NCBI GenBank assembly: GCA_963848675.1 | Contig: CAWKEY010000023.1 | Location: forward strand, 248,001-312,000 | Source of the DNA: CAWKEY01 sp963848675 | GTDB lineage: Bacteria; Pseudomonadota; Gammaproteobacteria; Methylococcales; Methylomonadaceae | Direction: 5' to 3' | Length of the DNA stretch: 64,000 nt | Shown here: positions 44,323 through 52,664 of the stretch, piece by piece | How positions within the stretch are numbered: the stretch's first letter is position 1 | How the letters are laid out: every line of letters starts with the position of its first letter | The notes under the pieces: generated by a model | What the model was told of the DNA's origin: nothing | The model's input: only the letters and a program-made list of their open reading frames with translations | Databases searched by the model: none | Made by a program: the position numbers and the translations under genes

Positions 44323-45018
44323 ATGAATATCGGCTACATGAGAGTTCTGCTAGTGGAAGACGATGAGCGCATTTCCGATTTTGTTCAGCGCGGGCTGAAG
44401 GCGGAAGGCTATGCCGTAGAAGTCGCCCGCAGCGGGCGGGAGGCCATAGCCTTGGGTGCCGAGGGTAGCTTCCAGGCCATTATTCTGGATCTCGGCCTGC
44501 CTGATCTCAATGGCCGGCAGGTTTGCGAGCGCTTGCGGAGTATCGGCATCGACACGCCCATACTCATGTTGACGGCCAGGGATGCGGTGCAGGACAAGGT
44601 GTCCGGCCTGCGCTCCGGCGCCGATGACTATATGACCAAGCCTTTCGCATTTGAGGAGCTGCTGGCCAGAATTGAGGCGCTGATGCGCCGGCGCGGCGGC
44701 GAGATCAGTCCGGAAGTCAAAGAATTTCAGATAGCCGACCTGGTATTGAATGGGGAGACCCACGAAGTCAGGCGTGGAGAAGCGCTGATCGAGCTAACCC
44801 CGAAGGAATTTGCCTTGCTGGAATGCTTTATGCGCATGCCCGGCAAGGTGTTGAGCCGTACCCGGATTCTCGAACAAGTATGGGGCTATAGCGCCGATCC
44901 ATTGACCAATGTCGTGGATGTCTATATTCGCCAGTTGAGACGAAAAATCGATGACGATCATGATTTAAAACTATTCAAGACTGTACGAGGATTCGGCTAC
45001 AAAATGGACGCCTCATGA
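44323..45018 (+). CDS. OmpR/PhoB-family response regulator
   Basis: The 231-residue protein has a receiver domain (MRVLLVEDDERI, phospho-acceptor Asp in AIILDLGLPD, Thr in ILMLTARDAV, Lys in YMTKPFAFEEL) and a winged-helix DNA-binding domain (ELTPKEFALLECFMRMPGKV, NVVDVYIRQLRRKIDDDHD, VRGFGYKMDA). MRVLLVEDD at 44338 is a plausible alternative start. It follows the second kinase by 17 bp and is the likely output of that kinase. Confidence 0.93.
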   Translation: MNIGYMRVLLVEDDERISDFVQRGLKAEGYAVEVARSGREAIALGAEGSFQAIILDLGLPDLNGRQVCERLRSIGIDTPILMLTARDAVQDKVSGLRSGADDYMTKPFAFEELLARIEALMRRRGGEISPEVKEFQIADLVLNGETHEVRRGEALIELTPKEFALLECFMRMPGKVLSRTRILEQVWGYSADPLTNVVDVYIRQLRRKIDDDHDLKLFKTVRGFGYKMDAS

Positions 45019-45110
45019 GAAGTTTACAGACAAGATCAATCAGATGCTTTGGGGGCATTTTCAGCAGTGCCGGTTAACTATAGGAATCTGCTGGCTTGGG
45101 TCTGCCCGGC

Positions 45111-47162
45111 TTAATATTCGACCCGGATACCGATTTCCGCACTGCGGCCGGGATCGGGGGCGAAATTGCGCAGATAAGATGTTGAGTTGCGGATATTTTC
45201 ATTCAGCAGATTTTTGCCGTTCGCAAACACCATGACTTCGGACTCATGAAAGCTTGCCAAACGATATTGCGCGCCTAGATTCAACAATAGATAGGCGGGC
45301 GTGCTGGTTTCATTTTCGCCGGCATGGGTTTGCGCTTCACCGCGGGTTAAACGGACGTTGCCTGAAAAGTCGGCTTTCTCGTAACCGAGTTGCAGGCCGT
45401 AACGCAGCGGCGGCATGCGCGGGACGTCCCCGCCCTGGTCAAAGGTGCCGCGGGTATAATCACCGAATAAAGTCAAATCCAGCGCGCCGTAATAGTTTTG
45501 CATCAAAGGAAATACGCTTTGCGCTTCAAAACCTTTAAAAGTGGCCGCGGCTTGGAGGCTTTCTTCTATGGGAAAGCACTCGGTTATACAACTTTCGACT
45601 CTGCCGGATTCCAGGTCATAAAGGTCGGCGGCACGGCGCTGATAGATGTAATCACTGACCCAGTTGTGGAATAAATTGAACTCCGCACGCATCCACTCGG
45701 CAGTAAAGCGGTAACCCAAGTCCAAGTTATTGGAAAGTTCTTTATTGAGCTTGCTGTTGCCCAATTCATAACTGCGTGTAGCCTCATGAATGCCGTCATA
45801 ATACAGTTCCTGTATCTGCGGCGAGCGTTCCGAGTGGGTAAATCCCAAACTGAGCTGATGCTGATCGTTGATGTCCCACACGGCCGAAGTTGAGCCGCTG
45901 ATGGGAAAAAATGTTAGCTTGTTGCGTTCCTCTGCCGAGAGGGTTTGCCATTCCCCGCGCACGCCAAAATCATAGGTCACGGCACCCGATTTCACTGATT
46001 CGATTGCAAACAAGCCGTAGCTATCATTATCGGATTTCGGCACTAACGGTGCGGAGCCATCCGCGCTAATAGCCGCAAATTCGCTATTGGTGGATTGAAA
46101 TCCCCACACTCCTTTAACGGTGCCGATGGGCTCATGCTCAAGCTCCAGCCGGCTTTCGTAGGATTTATTCAAGAAAGTGGTGGCCGGCATACCGGCATCG
46201 AGTTCTGTATGCTTGTAGTCGGTATAGCCGAACTTCACCCGGACTTCGTCGGCGAAGGAGAGAGGCTTATTCAGTTGGCCTTTAAAATCGTACTTGGTTT
46301 GGGTTAAATCGACCGTTACCGGATCTTCGCCCGAGCCATCAGAGGGAATTCCGTAGTTTTTTTCCAGAGTGTTGATCGAAATCCCCACCAATCCGGCATC
46401 GCCTATTGTTGAGACGCCGACCGAGCCGCCGCGCGAGCGCGCCTTTGAGTTATTGATCAGACCGTCCGGATTGTTGGGAGCACTAAAATCGGGTTCGTTT
46501 TGGCGCACCGCATTTTCATCAATGGCTCTGCCACCGATGTGGGTATTGCCCTGGTCCCGATAAAAGCCATCGACATGATACGCGTAACCATTTTTGCCGC
46601 CTTCCAGTTTAATCATACTGGAGGTTTCGTTGGTGGTCGAATCATAGCGCTGCTCCCCTGCCCCGCCGATTATTTTGCCGGGGACTTGCTCAGGAATACG
46701 GTTATCAATGACGTTGACGATGCCGCCGATAGCACCGTTACCGTAGATCAAGGTCGCCGGGCCTCGCAACACTTCAATGCGTTCGGCCAGGATGGGATCG
46801 ACGCCATTGGCATGATCGGGGCTCAAGGTCGAGGCGTCATTATTACCCATACTGTTTTGCATCACGCGAACCCGCGGCCCCGCTTGCCCGCGAATAACCG
46901 GCGTGCCCACACCGGCGCCGAACGATTGCGTGGTCATGCCCAGCTCGTTCTTCAGGGTATCGCCAATAGTTGTCCCCACTTTGGTTCGCAGCTGATCGCC
47001 CGACAATACCGTCACCGGCTTGGCTTCTTGGCTGGTCGCTTGCTTGATACCTGTACTAATGACGACTACGTCATCCAGTTGCTGGATGTTGTTATCCGCA
47101 GCGTAAGCCGCAGGATTTATTGCGCTGGTTGATATAAAAAAAATAGCGGTCTTTTTGTCCAT
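45111..47162 (-). CDS. TonB-dependent receptor, ZnuD-like (zinc uptake)
   Basis: From the ATG at 47162 (the frame extends 11 codons further) the precursor has a signal region (FFISTSAINPAAYAA) and a TonB-box-like VVVISTG. Its plug domain motifs are shared with ZnuD-type receptors: FGAGVGTPVIRGQAGPRVRV, NDASTLSPDHANGVDPILAE, RIEVLRGPATLIYGNGAIGG and VNVIDNRIPE. The C-terminus ends in a beta strand with a terminal aromatic (EIGIRVEY). It lies next to zur with a Zur-box-like palindrome upstream, so zinc is the likely substrate. Confidence 0.88.
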   Translation of the reverse strand: MDKKTAIFFISTSAINPAAYAADNNIQQLDDVVVISTGIKQATSQEAKPVTVLSGDQLRTKVGTTIGDTLKNELGMTTQSFGAGVGTPVIRGQAGPRVRVMQNSMGNNDASTLSPDHANGVDPILAERIEVLRGPATLIYGNGAIGGIVNVIDNRIPEQVPGKIIGGAGEQRYDSTTNETSSMIKLEGGKNGYAYHVDGFYRDQGNTHIGGRAIDENAVRQNEPDFSAPNNPDGLINNSKARSRGGSVGVSTIGDAGLVGISINTLEKNYGIPSDGSGEDPVTVDLTQTKYDFKGQLNKPLSFADEVRVKFGYTDYKHTELDAGMPATTFLNKSYESRLELEHEPIGTVKGVWGFQSTNSEFAAISADGSAPLVPKSDNDSYGLFAIESVKSGAVTYDFGVRGEWQTLSAEERNKLTFFPISGSTSAVWDINDQHQLSLGFTHSERSPQIQELYYDGIHEATRSYELGNSKLNKELSNNLDLGYRFTAEWMRAEFNLFHNWVSDYIYQRRAADLYDLESGRVESCITECFPIEESLQAAATFKGFEAQSVFPLMQNYYGALDLTLFGDYTRGTFDQGGDVPRMPPLRYGLQLGYEKADFSGNVRLTRGEAQTHAGENETSTPAYLLLNLGAQYRLASFHESEVMVFANGKNLLNENIRNSTSYLRNFAPDPGRSAEIGIRVEY

Positions 47163-47259
47163 AAAAGCATTTAAGATTGGGGTTTGTAAAATCAACCATT
47201 GCCTATTAATGACTGACTCGTTCCGGCCATTTAGCCATAGGCAGTTAGCTCTGGCGTTT

Positions 47260-47280
47260 GAATGTTATGTTATAACATTC
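47260..47280 (-). promoter_or_regulatory. Zur-box-like operator upstream of the ZnuD-like receptor
   Basis: The halves GAATGTTAT (47260-47268) and ATAACATTC (47272-47280) form a near-perfect inverted repeat around GTT, closely matching the gammaproteobacterial Zur box (ATGTTATA-N-TATAACAT core). It is about 100 bp upstream of the receptor start, and the Zur gene is the next gene. Confidence 0.75.
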
Positions 47281-47338
47281 ATCGCCGCAAGACTTATTTT
47301 ACCCGTTAAAATGTCGAAAGCGCCCCGGTTGAAAATGC

Positions 47339-47845
47339 TTAGTCCCGACTCCTTTCCAGCTCAGCGCATTTTGCGCAGATACCGTGAACTTCGATGGCTT
47401 TGCTATGCACGATAAAATCAGCCTGTTTGATTTCCTGTGCCAGTGCCGTCATAACTTCCTCGGCGGATCGCTCCTCTACTTCGTGGCAGTGCTTGCAAAT
47501 CAGCAGCAACTGTTCATGCTGATGTCCAGAACAACTGCAACCAACAAAGGCGTTGAGGCTCTCAACCCGATGAATTAAACCCTGTTCGATCAAAAAATCC
47601 AGCGCCCGGTAAATGGTCGCCGGTTTTGCCGCTTGCAACAGGGGCTTGATACGATCCAGCAGTTCGTAGGCTTTGACGGCTTTGTGACTTTCCCAGATCA
47701 ACTCCAGGACCTGATGCCGAATGGGTGTTAATTGCACACCGCGAACCACGCAGAGCTGCTCGGCCGTACCCAAAGCCTCGCTTACACATTTGTCATGATC
47801 ATGTTCTGACAGCGGGTAATGGCGAGTTTCGGCGGGCGTAGTCAT
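47339..47845 (-). CDS. zur: Zinc uptake regulator Zur (Fur family)
   Basis: The 168-residue protein has the Fur-family winged helix (LTPIRHQVLELIWESHKAVK, KPATIYRALDFLIEQGLIHR) and metal motifs. These are F-V-G-C-S-C-S-G-H-Q-H-E, C-K-H-C-H-E and the C-terminal HGICAKCAEL, typical of Zur rather than Fur. With zinc bound it represses uptake genes. Zur-like boxes lie upstream of this gene and of the adjacent receptor. Confidence 0.92.
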   Translation of the reverse strand: MTTPAETRHYPLSEHDHDKCVSEALGTAEQLCVVRGVQLTPIRHQVLELIWESHKAVKAYELLDRIKPLLQAAKPATIYRALDFLIEQGLIHRVESLNAFVGCSCSGHQHEQLLLICKHCHEVEERSAEEVMTALAQEIKQADFIVHSKAIEVHGICAKCAELERSRD

Positions 47846-47867
47846 AGTGCAAATAGGCTTAATAAAT

Positions 47868-47888
47868 AAACGTTACAATATAACATCC
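47868..47888 (-). promoter_or_regulatory. Zur-box-like operator upstream of zur
   Basis: On the minus strand GGATGTTATATTGTAACGTT resembles the Zur consensus (ATGTTATA-N-TATAACAT) with two mismatches in one arm. It lies about 23 bp before the zur start, suggesting autoregulation. Confidence 0.6.
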
Positions 47889-47934
47889 GCATTGATTTTA
47901 CAATTTGTAGTTCCTTGCACAATGATAATTAACG

Positions 47935-48147
47935 CGTAGACCAGCGCCCTCGCAGCAGCAGCTAAAAATTGCCGGCTGGCCCGTCATTCTGGTTGATAAC
48001 TATTGTGCAGGTTTATTGGCTGCCCAAACTGATGAAGCCAGTATTGAGCGGATAAGTGCCCGTATTGACAGGGGCATTCCAGTCGCCGGCTGGAATGCCC
48101 TAAATCTTTGCAAGATTAATATTCACAGGAATCAGATACCGGTTTAG
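47935..48147 (+). pseudogene. Open frame without a start codon, possible gene relic
   Basis: One plus-strand frame stays open for about 70 codons with plausible protein sequence (QQQLKIAGWPVILVDNYCAG, LLAAQTDEASIERISARIDR) and ends at TAG 48145-48147. It has no ATG/GTG/TTG start near its beginning. It may be a truncated gene end or chance; no family was recognised. Confidence 0.2.
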
Positions 48148-48169
48148 CTTGCAGGACGGCATCCGGCGT

Positions 48170-49042
48170 TTATCGTGGGTAAGGGTAACTGGGTTGTGGA
48201 TAGCCTTGTTGTTGTGGGTAACTGGGTTGTGGGTAACCTTGCTGCTGCGGGTAACTAGGTTGTGGGTAACCTTGTTGTTGCGGATAACCCTGCTGCTGCG
48301 GGTAGCCTTGTTGTTGCGGGTAACCTTGTTGCTGAGGGTAACCTTGCTGCTGAGGGTAACCTTGCTGCTGTTGTGCGCCTGTGGATCCGGCATTTTGATT
48401 GGCGATAATAGCTAACTCCACGCGACGGTTCTGAGCACGATTCGCTTCATTGACATTAGGAAATTTCGGCATGCGCTCCCCCATCCCTTGTTGCGTTAGA
48501 CGAGCATAATTAACGCCGCGTTGTGACAAGTAAGCAGAGACACTGGACGCCCGCTGCTCAGATAATTTCTGATTATAATTATCCGCACCGGTATCATCGG
48601 TATGACCGGTAATGCTGATGGTTGAATCCGGATACTGATTTAACACATTGGCCACAGAATCCAGTGCGGATTGGGCTTGCGGAGTTAAATTGGCTGAATC
48701 AAAACCAAAGGTAATGCTGCTGGGCATGGTTAAATTCAGCGTGTTTTCAGCGGTTCTCTGCACCTCGATACCGGTTCCTTGCAAGGACTGCTGCATTTCC
48801 TGTTCCTGCTTGTCCATATAAGCGCCAACCGCCGCGCCAACTACACCGCCAGCTAACGCGCCGAGTCCGGCATTTTTCAGATCGTTGCCGCCAAACAGGG
48901 TGCCGGCGCCGGCGCCCACCGCCGCACCAATACCGGCGCCCTTGGCAGTGGTGCTCACACGAGATTCACCGGTATAAGGATCGGTTACACAGGCAGTTAG
49001 TAAAGCCGAACTAATACCAATAACTAATAATCTTTTTTTCAT
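48170..49042 (-). CDS. OmpA-family lipoprotein with glycine zipper and Pro/Gln/Tyr repeat tail
   Basis: The 290-residue protein has a lipoprotein signal (LLVIGISSALLTAC). A glycine-zipper region follows (GAGIGAAVGAGAGTLFGG and GLGALAGGVVGAAVGAYMDK). The OmpA peptidoglycan-binding domain (ITFGFDSANLTPQAQSALDS, ITGHTDDTGADNYNQKLSEQ, ANRAQNRRVELAI) ends at about residue 212. The last 68 residues are tandem G-Y-P-Q-Q-Q units. It probably tethers the outer membrane to peptidoglycan. The family resembles YiaD-type proteins; the repetitive tail is an addition. Confidence 0.88.
   Translation of the reverse strand: MKKRLLVIGISSALLTACVTDPYTGESRVSTTAKGAGIGAAVGAGAGTLFGGNDLKNAGLGALAGGVVGAAVGAYMDKQEQEMQQSLQGTGIEVQRTAENTLNLTMPSSITFGFDSANLTPQAQSALDSVANVLNQYPDSTISITGHTDDTGADNYNQKLSEQRASSVSAYLSQRGVNYARLTQQGMGERMPKFPNVNEANRAQNRRVELAIIANQNAGSTGAQQQQGYPQQQGYPQQQGYPQQQGYPQQQGYPQQQGYPQPSYPQQQGYPQPSYPQQQGYPQPSYPYPR
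48173..48380 (-). repeat. 18-bp coding tandem repeat (GYPQQQ units)
   Basis: The coding strand repeats an 18-bp unit encoding G-Y-P-Q-Q-Q about seven times, then a longer 33-bp unit encoding GYPQPSYPQQQ about three times. Such arrays can change copy number by slippage; six-codon and eleven-codon units keep the frame. Confidence 0.85.
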
Positions 49043-49472
49043 AAAATTGCCGCCTTGGCTGGTTTAGGGATTAAAAATTGTCATTCAAATGACCACATTG
49101 TCATTATACAGCGCAGCAAACTAAATTTAAGCTGAATAACGCCAAGCTGTTTTTTATGTTGCAGTCAGTATGTGAATTCACGCACTATAGAATTCTTGCA
49201 TTGACAAACAGCAGACCTGCCGGTTAATTTCTTTATTTTATGCGCTTTCAAGCATCAAGCCCCTGGCACTGATGTCAAATCAAATCAAAGAGCTGAATGC
49301 TGTAGTTTAGGAAAGAGCTTAATTCGCCGAAATGCGCGCAGGCCAGCTTGCCCACTGCACTTGGCATGGTGCCTCCTTGGCCGACTAGAAATAGAACACG
49401 GCCTGATTTGGTTTCTTGCTGCGCTTATTTGCACACAGTACGCACGCAACACAACAACATTAAATTGAAAAA
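49043..49472. other. Gap between divergent ompA-like and membrane-protein genes
   Basis: No gene is supported on either strand. A sigma70-like pair TTGACA (49201-49206), 17 bp, TTAATT (49224-49229) points towards the downstream plus-strand cluster but lies about 240 bp before the first start codon. Confidence 0.35.
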
Positions 49473-50732
49473 ATGAGCAATGCCGAAATAATAAAAATAC
49501 GTTCTTCCGGACTGGGTTACTTCATTAACCGTGTGCAAACGCTGTTTGTCAGTATGCTAAGAATCTGGTCCATACCGATCGTGCTGATGCTCAGTGTCGC
49601 GTCCGGGTTTACCACTTATTATGGCTTGTCGCATTTTATAACGCCGTGGATTGCGCTGGTGATTACCGTTGCCATTCAATCGATCATTGTGATCTGTTCG
49701 CTGGAAATGGCCGGCATACACTGGAAAGCCAACCGGCTGCGTTATTTTTCGGTGGTCATCTCGTTGATCATCGCCTTGGCCGCTTCAATTACTTTTTCCT
49801 ATTTCAAGTTTTACGAAATATCCGAACAGCAAAGTCTGCATATCAATCGTTTAAACGAGATCAGACAAGATATCAAAGGTTATCTGGATGAAGCCCTGCG
49901 AGTTAAAGGACAAGTCTTGCAGGCGCAAAAACAGGAGCTGGAAAAAGCCGCTCTGGATGTCACCCAAGCTTATTTTGGCACGCATAGTGAAATTGCCCTG
50001 GAGAATAAAAATCAGGTCGGTGAAGGCCCATTCTGGCGGCACTACAATCAAATCTATCAGGAAAAAAAGCAGGTATTTGCCCAACAGGAACAGGCTTTTG
50101 CCGAGATGGACAAGACGATTCGCCAATTGCAGGTCAATTTGAGTGCGCTTGATGTGGCCGATAATACCGAACAAGCCTATGCGCAATTACTGAAAAACTA
50201 CCAGGATTTGCAGCTAGGTGTTAATCAGTTTTCCAGCACGATGAATTTGACTTTTCCGGAAGCGCCCCTGTTAATGACTTACAAGCAATTTGTCGAAGAG
50301 GTAAGGCCCTCGTTTGCGATGTGGTCGGGGTTTTCCTTATTTGCTTTTGCCTGCGCGGCAATGGTGGATTTTTTTACCGTACTGCTCTCTTATCGCCTGG
50401 AATTCACCGCCCCCGGGCCTTTAACCGTGCAGGAAGAAGAGTTGGTGTTTGAATGCCTTCGACAATTTACCGAGTTTAGAATCAATGCCAATGATGAACT
50501 GGAAATGGTAATCGAAAAATCGGACATCGAAAAAGCCCGGCGTTATTCGGACTGGTCGCGCATGTTCGTCGTGGGCCTGTTATTAAGCCGCGGTTTTTTA
50601 AGAAAAATTGATGACAAAACCGTGGAGTTCGCGCCGAATTTATACCCGTTAATTGCAGAAAAAATGGCCGACAAGATCGCCGCCTTAAAAGCCCAATCAG
50701 TCGCCACAGCAGCCCTTGACCCTCATGAATAA
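49473..50732 (+). CDS. Membrane protein with a long coiled-coil, unknown function
   Basis: The 419-residue protein has three N-terminal membrane segments (about 30-52, 57-78, 86-108: IPIVLMLSVASGFTTYYG, WIALVITVAIQSIIVICSLE, YFSVVISLIIALAASITFSY). A helical, Gln/Glu-rich region (about 110-250) follows. A fourth membrane segment (FSLFAFACAAMVDFFTVLLS, about 286-305) and a soluble C-terminal domain complete it. I do not recognise the family. It overlaps the following SPFH-like gene by 8 bp, suggesting a shared complex. Confidence 0.7.
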   Translation: MSNAEIIKIRSSGLGYFINRVQTLFVSMLRIWSIPIVLMLSVASGFTTYYGLSHFITPWIALVITVAIQSIIVICSLEMAGIHWKANRLRYFSVVISLIIALAASITFSYFKFYEISEQQSLHINRLNEIRQDIKGYLDEALRVKGQVLQAQKQELEKAALDVTQAYFGTHSEIALENKNQVGEGPFWRHYNQIYQEKKQVFAQQEQAFAEMDKTIRQLQVNLSALDVADNTEQAYAQLLKNYQDLQLGVNQFSSTMNLTFPEAPLLMTYKQFVEEVRPSFAMWSGFSLFAFACAAMVDFFTVLLSYRLEFTAPGPLTVQEEELVFECLRQFTEFRINANDELEMVIEKSDIEKARRYSDWSRMFVVGLLLSRGFLRKIDDKTVEFAPNLYPLIAEKMADKIAALKAQSVATAALDPHE

Positions 50733-51831
50733 TTCAGCACGCGAACTGGAAAATTGGTTGACCACGGATACGGCTTCAGATTTCGACAGTGGCATTTGGG
50801 AGCCGGGCTTTGATGCCGACAGACAACTGGTTGCCATAAAAATCGGCCCGTATTCGAAGCTTTATTTACGTCCGAAACGATTCATCAAACGCTTTTATCA
50901 CCAGGTATACCCGCTTGGCATCGAAGACTGGCACTATAGCAAACAGATTACGCTGCATGACGATTTTTGCAGCTTGACGGTTGATCTACAGATTCGCTTC
51001 CAGGCAACATTGAAATACGTCGAGAAGAACAGCGAACTGCTACCCACCATTAACAACCATATCAAACAGACCTATGCCGGATTAATCGAGGAAATCATCG
51101 ATGCCGAGCTGCAAGCCTTAAACGATGTTGCATGGGTACAGGCCGGTCTGGCTGAGGTAGAGAAAAAGATCGCCCGTTCGATCGATGAATTACTAATGGT
51201 GCAAGCCATTCAAGCGCAAACCCTATGTCACATGACGGCCAGTTTTGCAGAGTTTCCCGATGTGCAGTGGGGACGAGAAAACCTCTATCTCCAGGTCTTA
51301 AAAAGAACTTTTGAGATAACCGAACAAAAAAACCAGGAACTGTTTCGTCAGCAACAAGCCCTCGAACAACAAGCGCTGGCTGAAAAACAGCAACAGCTTG
51401 AACATCTCAGGCAGGCGGCGGAACTGGAGCGGCAACTACAAGCCCAGCAGGCGGAAAACCAGCGCTTGTTGCTGGAAGAGCAGGAACAGCAACTCGTCAA
51501 ACAACTGGTCATCGAAAAGCGCATCCAGGCCGAACACATAAAATTCCAGCATGAGTTAAAAGAAATGGCATTAGAAGCCGAACTGCGGGTGCAGGAAAAT
51601 CAAAAAGCCCGGCAACGTTTGGCAGAAAACCGCGACTTGCTTGAACAGCTCGCCCATCAGGCCGAGCAGGAAGATAAAATAACCCTGGCCCAGATTCAGC
51701 GCCAGGAAAAACAGCAAAGCCGTTTGCGTGAGGCCGGGCAAAAAATCCAGGCGCAGCAAATGCAACAAACCAGTGAACTCAAAGCCCAACCGGATTATAA
51801 AAATAGCCCGAAACCGCCAGAACAATCCTAA
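50725..51831 (+). CDS. SPFH/Band7-like protein with long coiled-coil tail
   Basis: The 368-residue protein (ATG at 50725; a TTG three codons earlier also exists) has a beta-rich N-terminal part (QLVAIKIGPYSKLYLRPKRF, ITLHDDFCSLTVDLQIRFQA) resembling the SPFH core. A helical section is followed by an almost uninterrupted Gln/Glu/Ala coiled coil from about 200 to 350. No membrane segment is seen, so it may attach through the upstream membrane protein. SPFH proteins form oligomeric rings or membrane microdomains; the family call here is tentative. Confidence 0.6.
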   Translation: MNNSARELENWLTTDTASDFDSGIWEPGFDADRQLVAIKIGPYSKLYLRPKRFIKRFYHQVYPLGIEDWHYSKQITLHDDFCSLTVDLQIRFQATLKYVEKNSELLPTINNHIKQTYAGLIEEIIDAELQALNDVAWVQAGLAEVEKKIARSIDELLMVQAIQAQTLCHMTASFAEFPDVQWGRENLYLQVLKRTFEITEQKNQELFRQQQALEQQALAEKQQQLEHLRQAAELERQLQAQQAENQRLLLEEQEQQLVKQLVIEKRIQAEHIKFQHELKEMALEAELRVQENQKARQRLAENRDLLEQLAHQAEQEDKITLAQIQRQEKQQSRLREAGQKIQAQQMQQTSELKAQPDYKNSPKPPEQS

Positions 51832-51846
51832 AATGAGAGTTGCCCC

Positions 51847-52636
51847 ATGAAATCGCATCCTTCCATCCGTTGTTATTGCCTGAGCTTGTTAGCCCTGTGT
51901 TTTTCCCTATCGGCATCGGCAGCCGATCTTGACCGGGCAGAAATTGAGCAACGCCTGGCCAGCGCCGACAAGGCACATCCCGCAGACTTGCGCCGTAAAG
52001 ATCTTGCCGGTCTTGATTTATCGGGTTTGGACTTTCGCAATGCGGATTTGTGGGGTGCAGATTTGCGACGCGCCAATCTGAGCAACAGCAATTTATCCGG
52101 CCTGAATCTGGATTTAACGGTGATGTCGAAAATCAATCTTTCCGGCGCCAATCTTGCCCATACCAGTATTTTTGGCGTGCACATGGCGGAAGCCAATCTG
52201 AGCGGCGCCAATCTGACCGGCAGCCGCTTTATTGCCAATCTGGATCGTGCCAACCTCAGCCACGCCAATTTAACCAACGCCGACTGGGGTGTTGACATGA
52301 AGAATCAGCCCATGGGCTTGATGCGGGTCAGTTTGAATGGCGCCAACTTAACCGGCGCCAATTTAACCGGGGCCAATCTCAATCGTGCCCTGCTGAAGCT
52401 GGCCAATTTTGACCGGTGCCAAGCTGCACAATGCGGTGTTATTTGGCGCCGATCTTGCCAGAGCCGATTTATCGGATGCCGATTTATCGAACGCCGATTT
52501 ATCTCATGCTCTGCTTAACGATGCCAATTTTGCCGGGAGCACCTTAACCGGCACCCGTTTTACCGGCATCAAAGATAAAGCCCTGCTGCGTGGCCTGGAT
52601 ACCAGCAAGGATCTCCAATCAGCGATTTTCGACTGA
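51847..52636 (+). pseudogene. Exported pentapeptide-repeat protein, frameshifted
   Basis: The protein starts with a signal peptide (YCLSLLALCFSLSASA) and then runs A(N/D)LSG-type pentapeptide repeats (LDLSGLDFRNADLWGADLRR and NLSGANLTGSRFIANLDRAN). At 52411 an extra G shifts the frame and the product ends at 52518 in non-repeat sequence. Removing that base continues the repeats (TGAKLHNAVLFGADLARADL, SDADLSNADLSHALL) to the natural stop at 52636, giving about 262 residues forming a right-handed beta-helix. It is downstream of the SPFH-like gene by 15 bp. Confidence 0.8.
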
Positions 52637-52664
52637 CGGCAACCCTTACCTTAAACCGGCAAAC

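Noticed and set aside
48100..48415. ORFs in other frames of the OmpA repeat tail on both strands
   Set aside because: They are by-products of the 18-bp tandem repeat staying open in several frames; their peptides are low-complexity.
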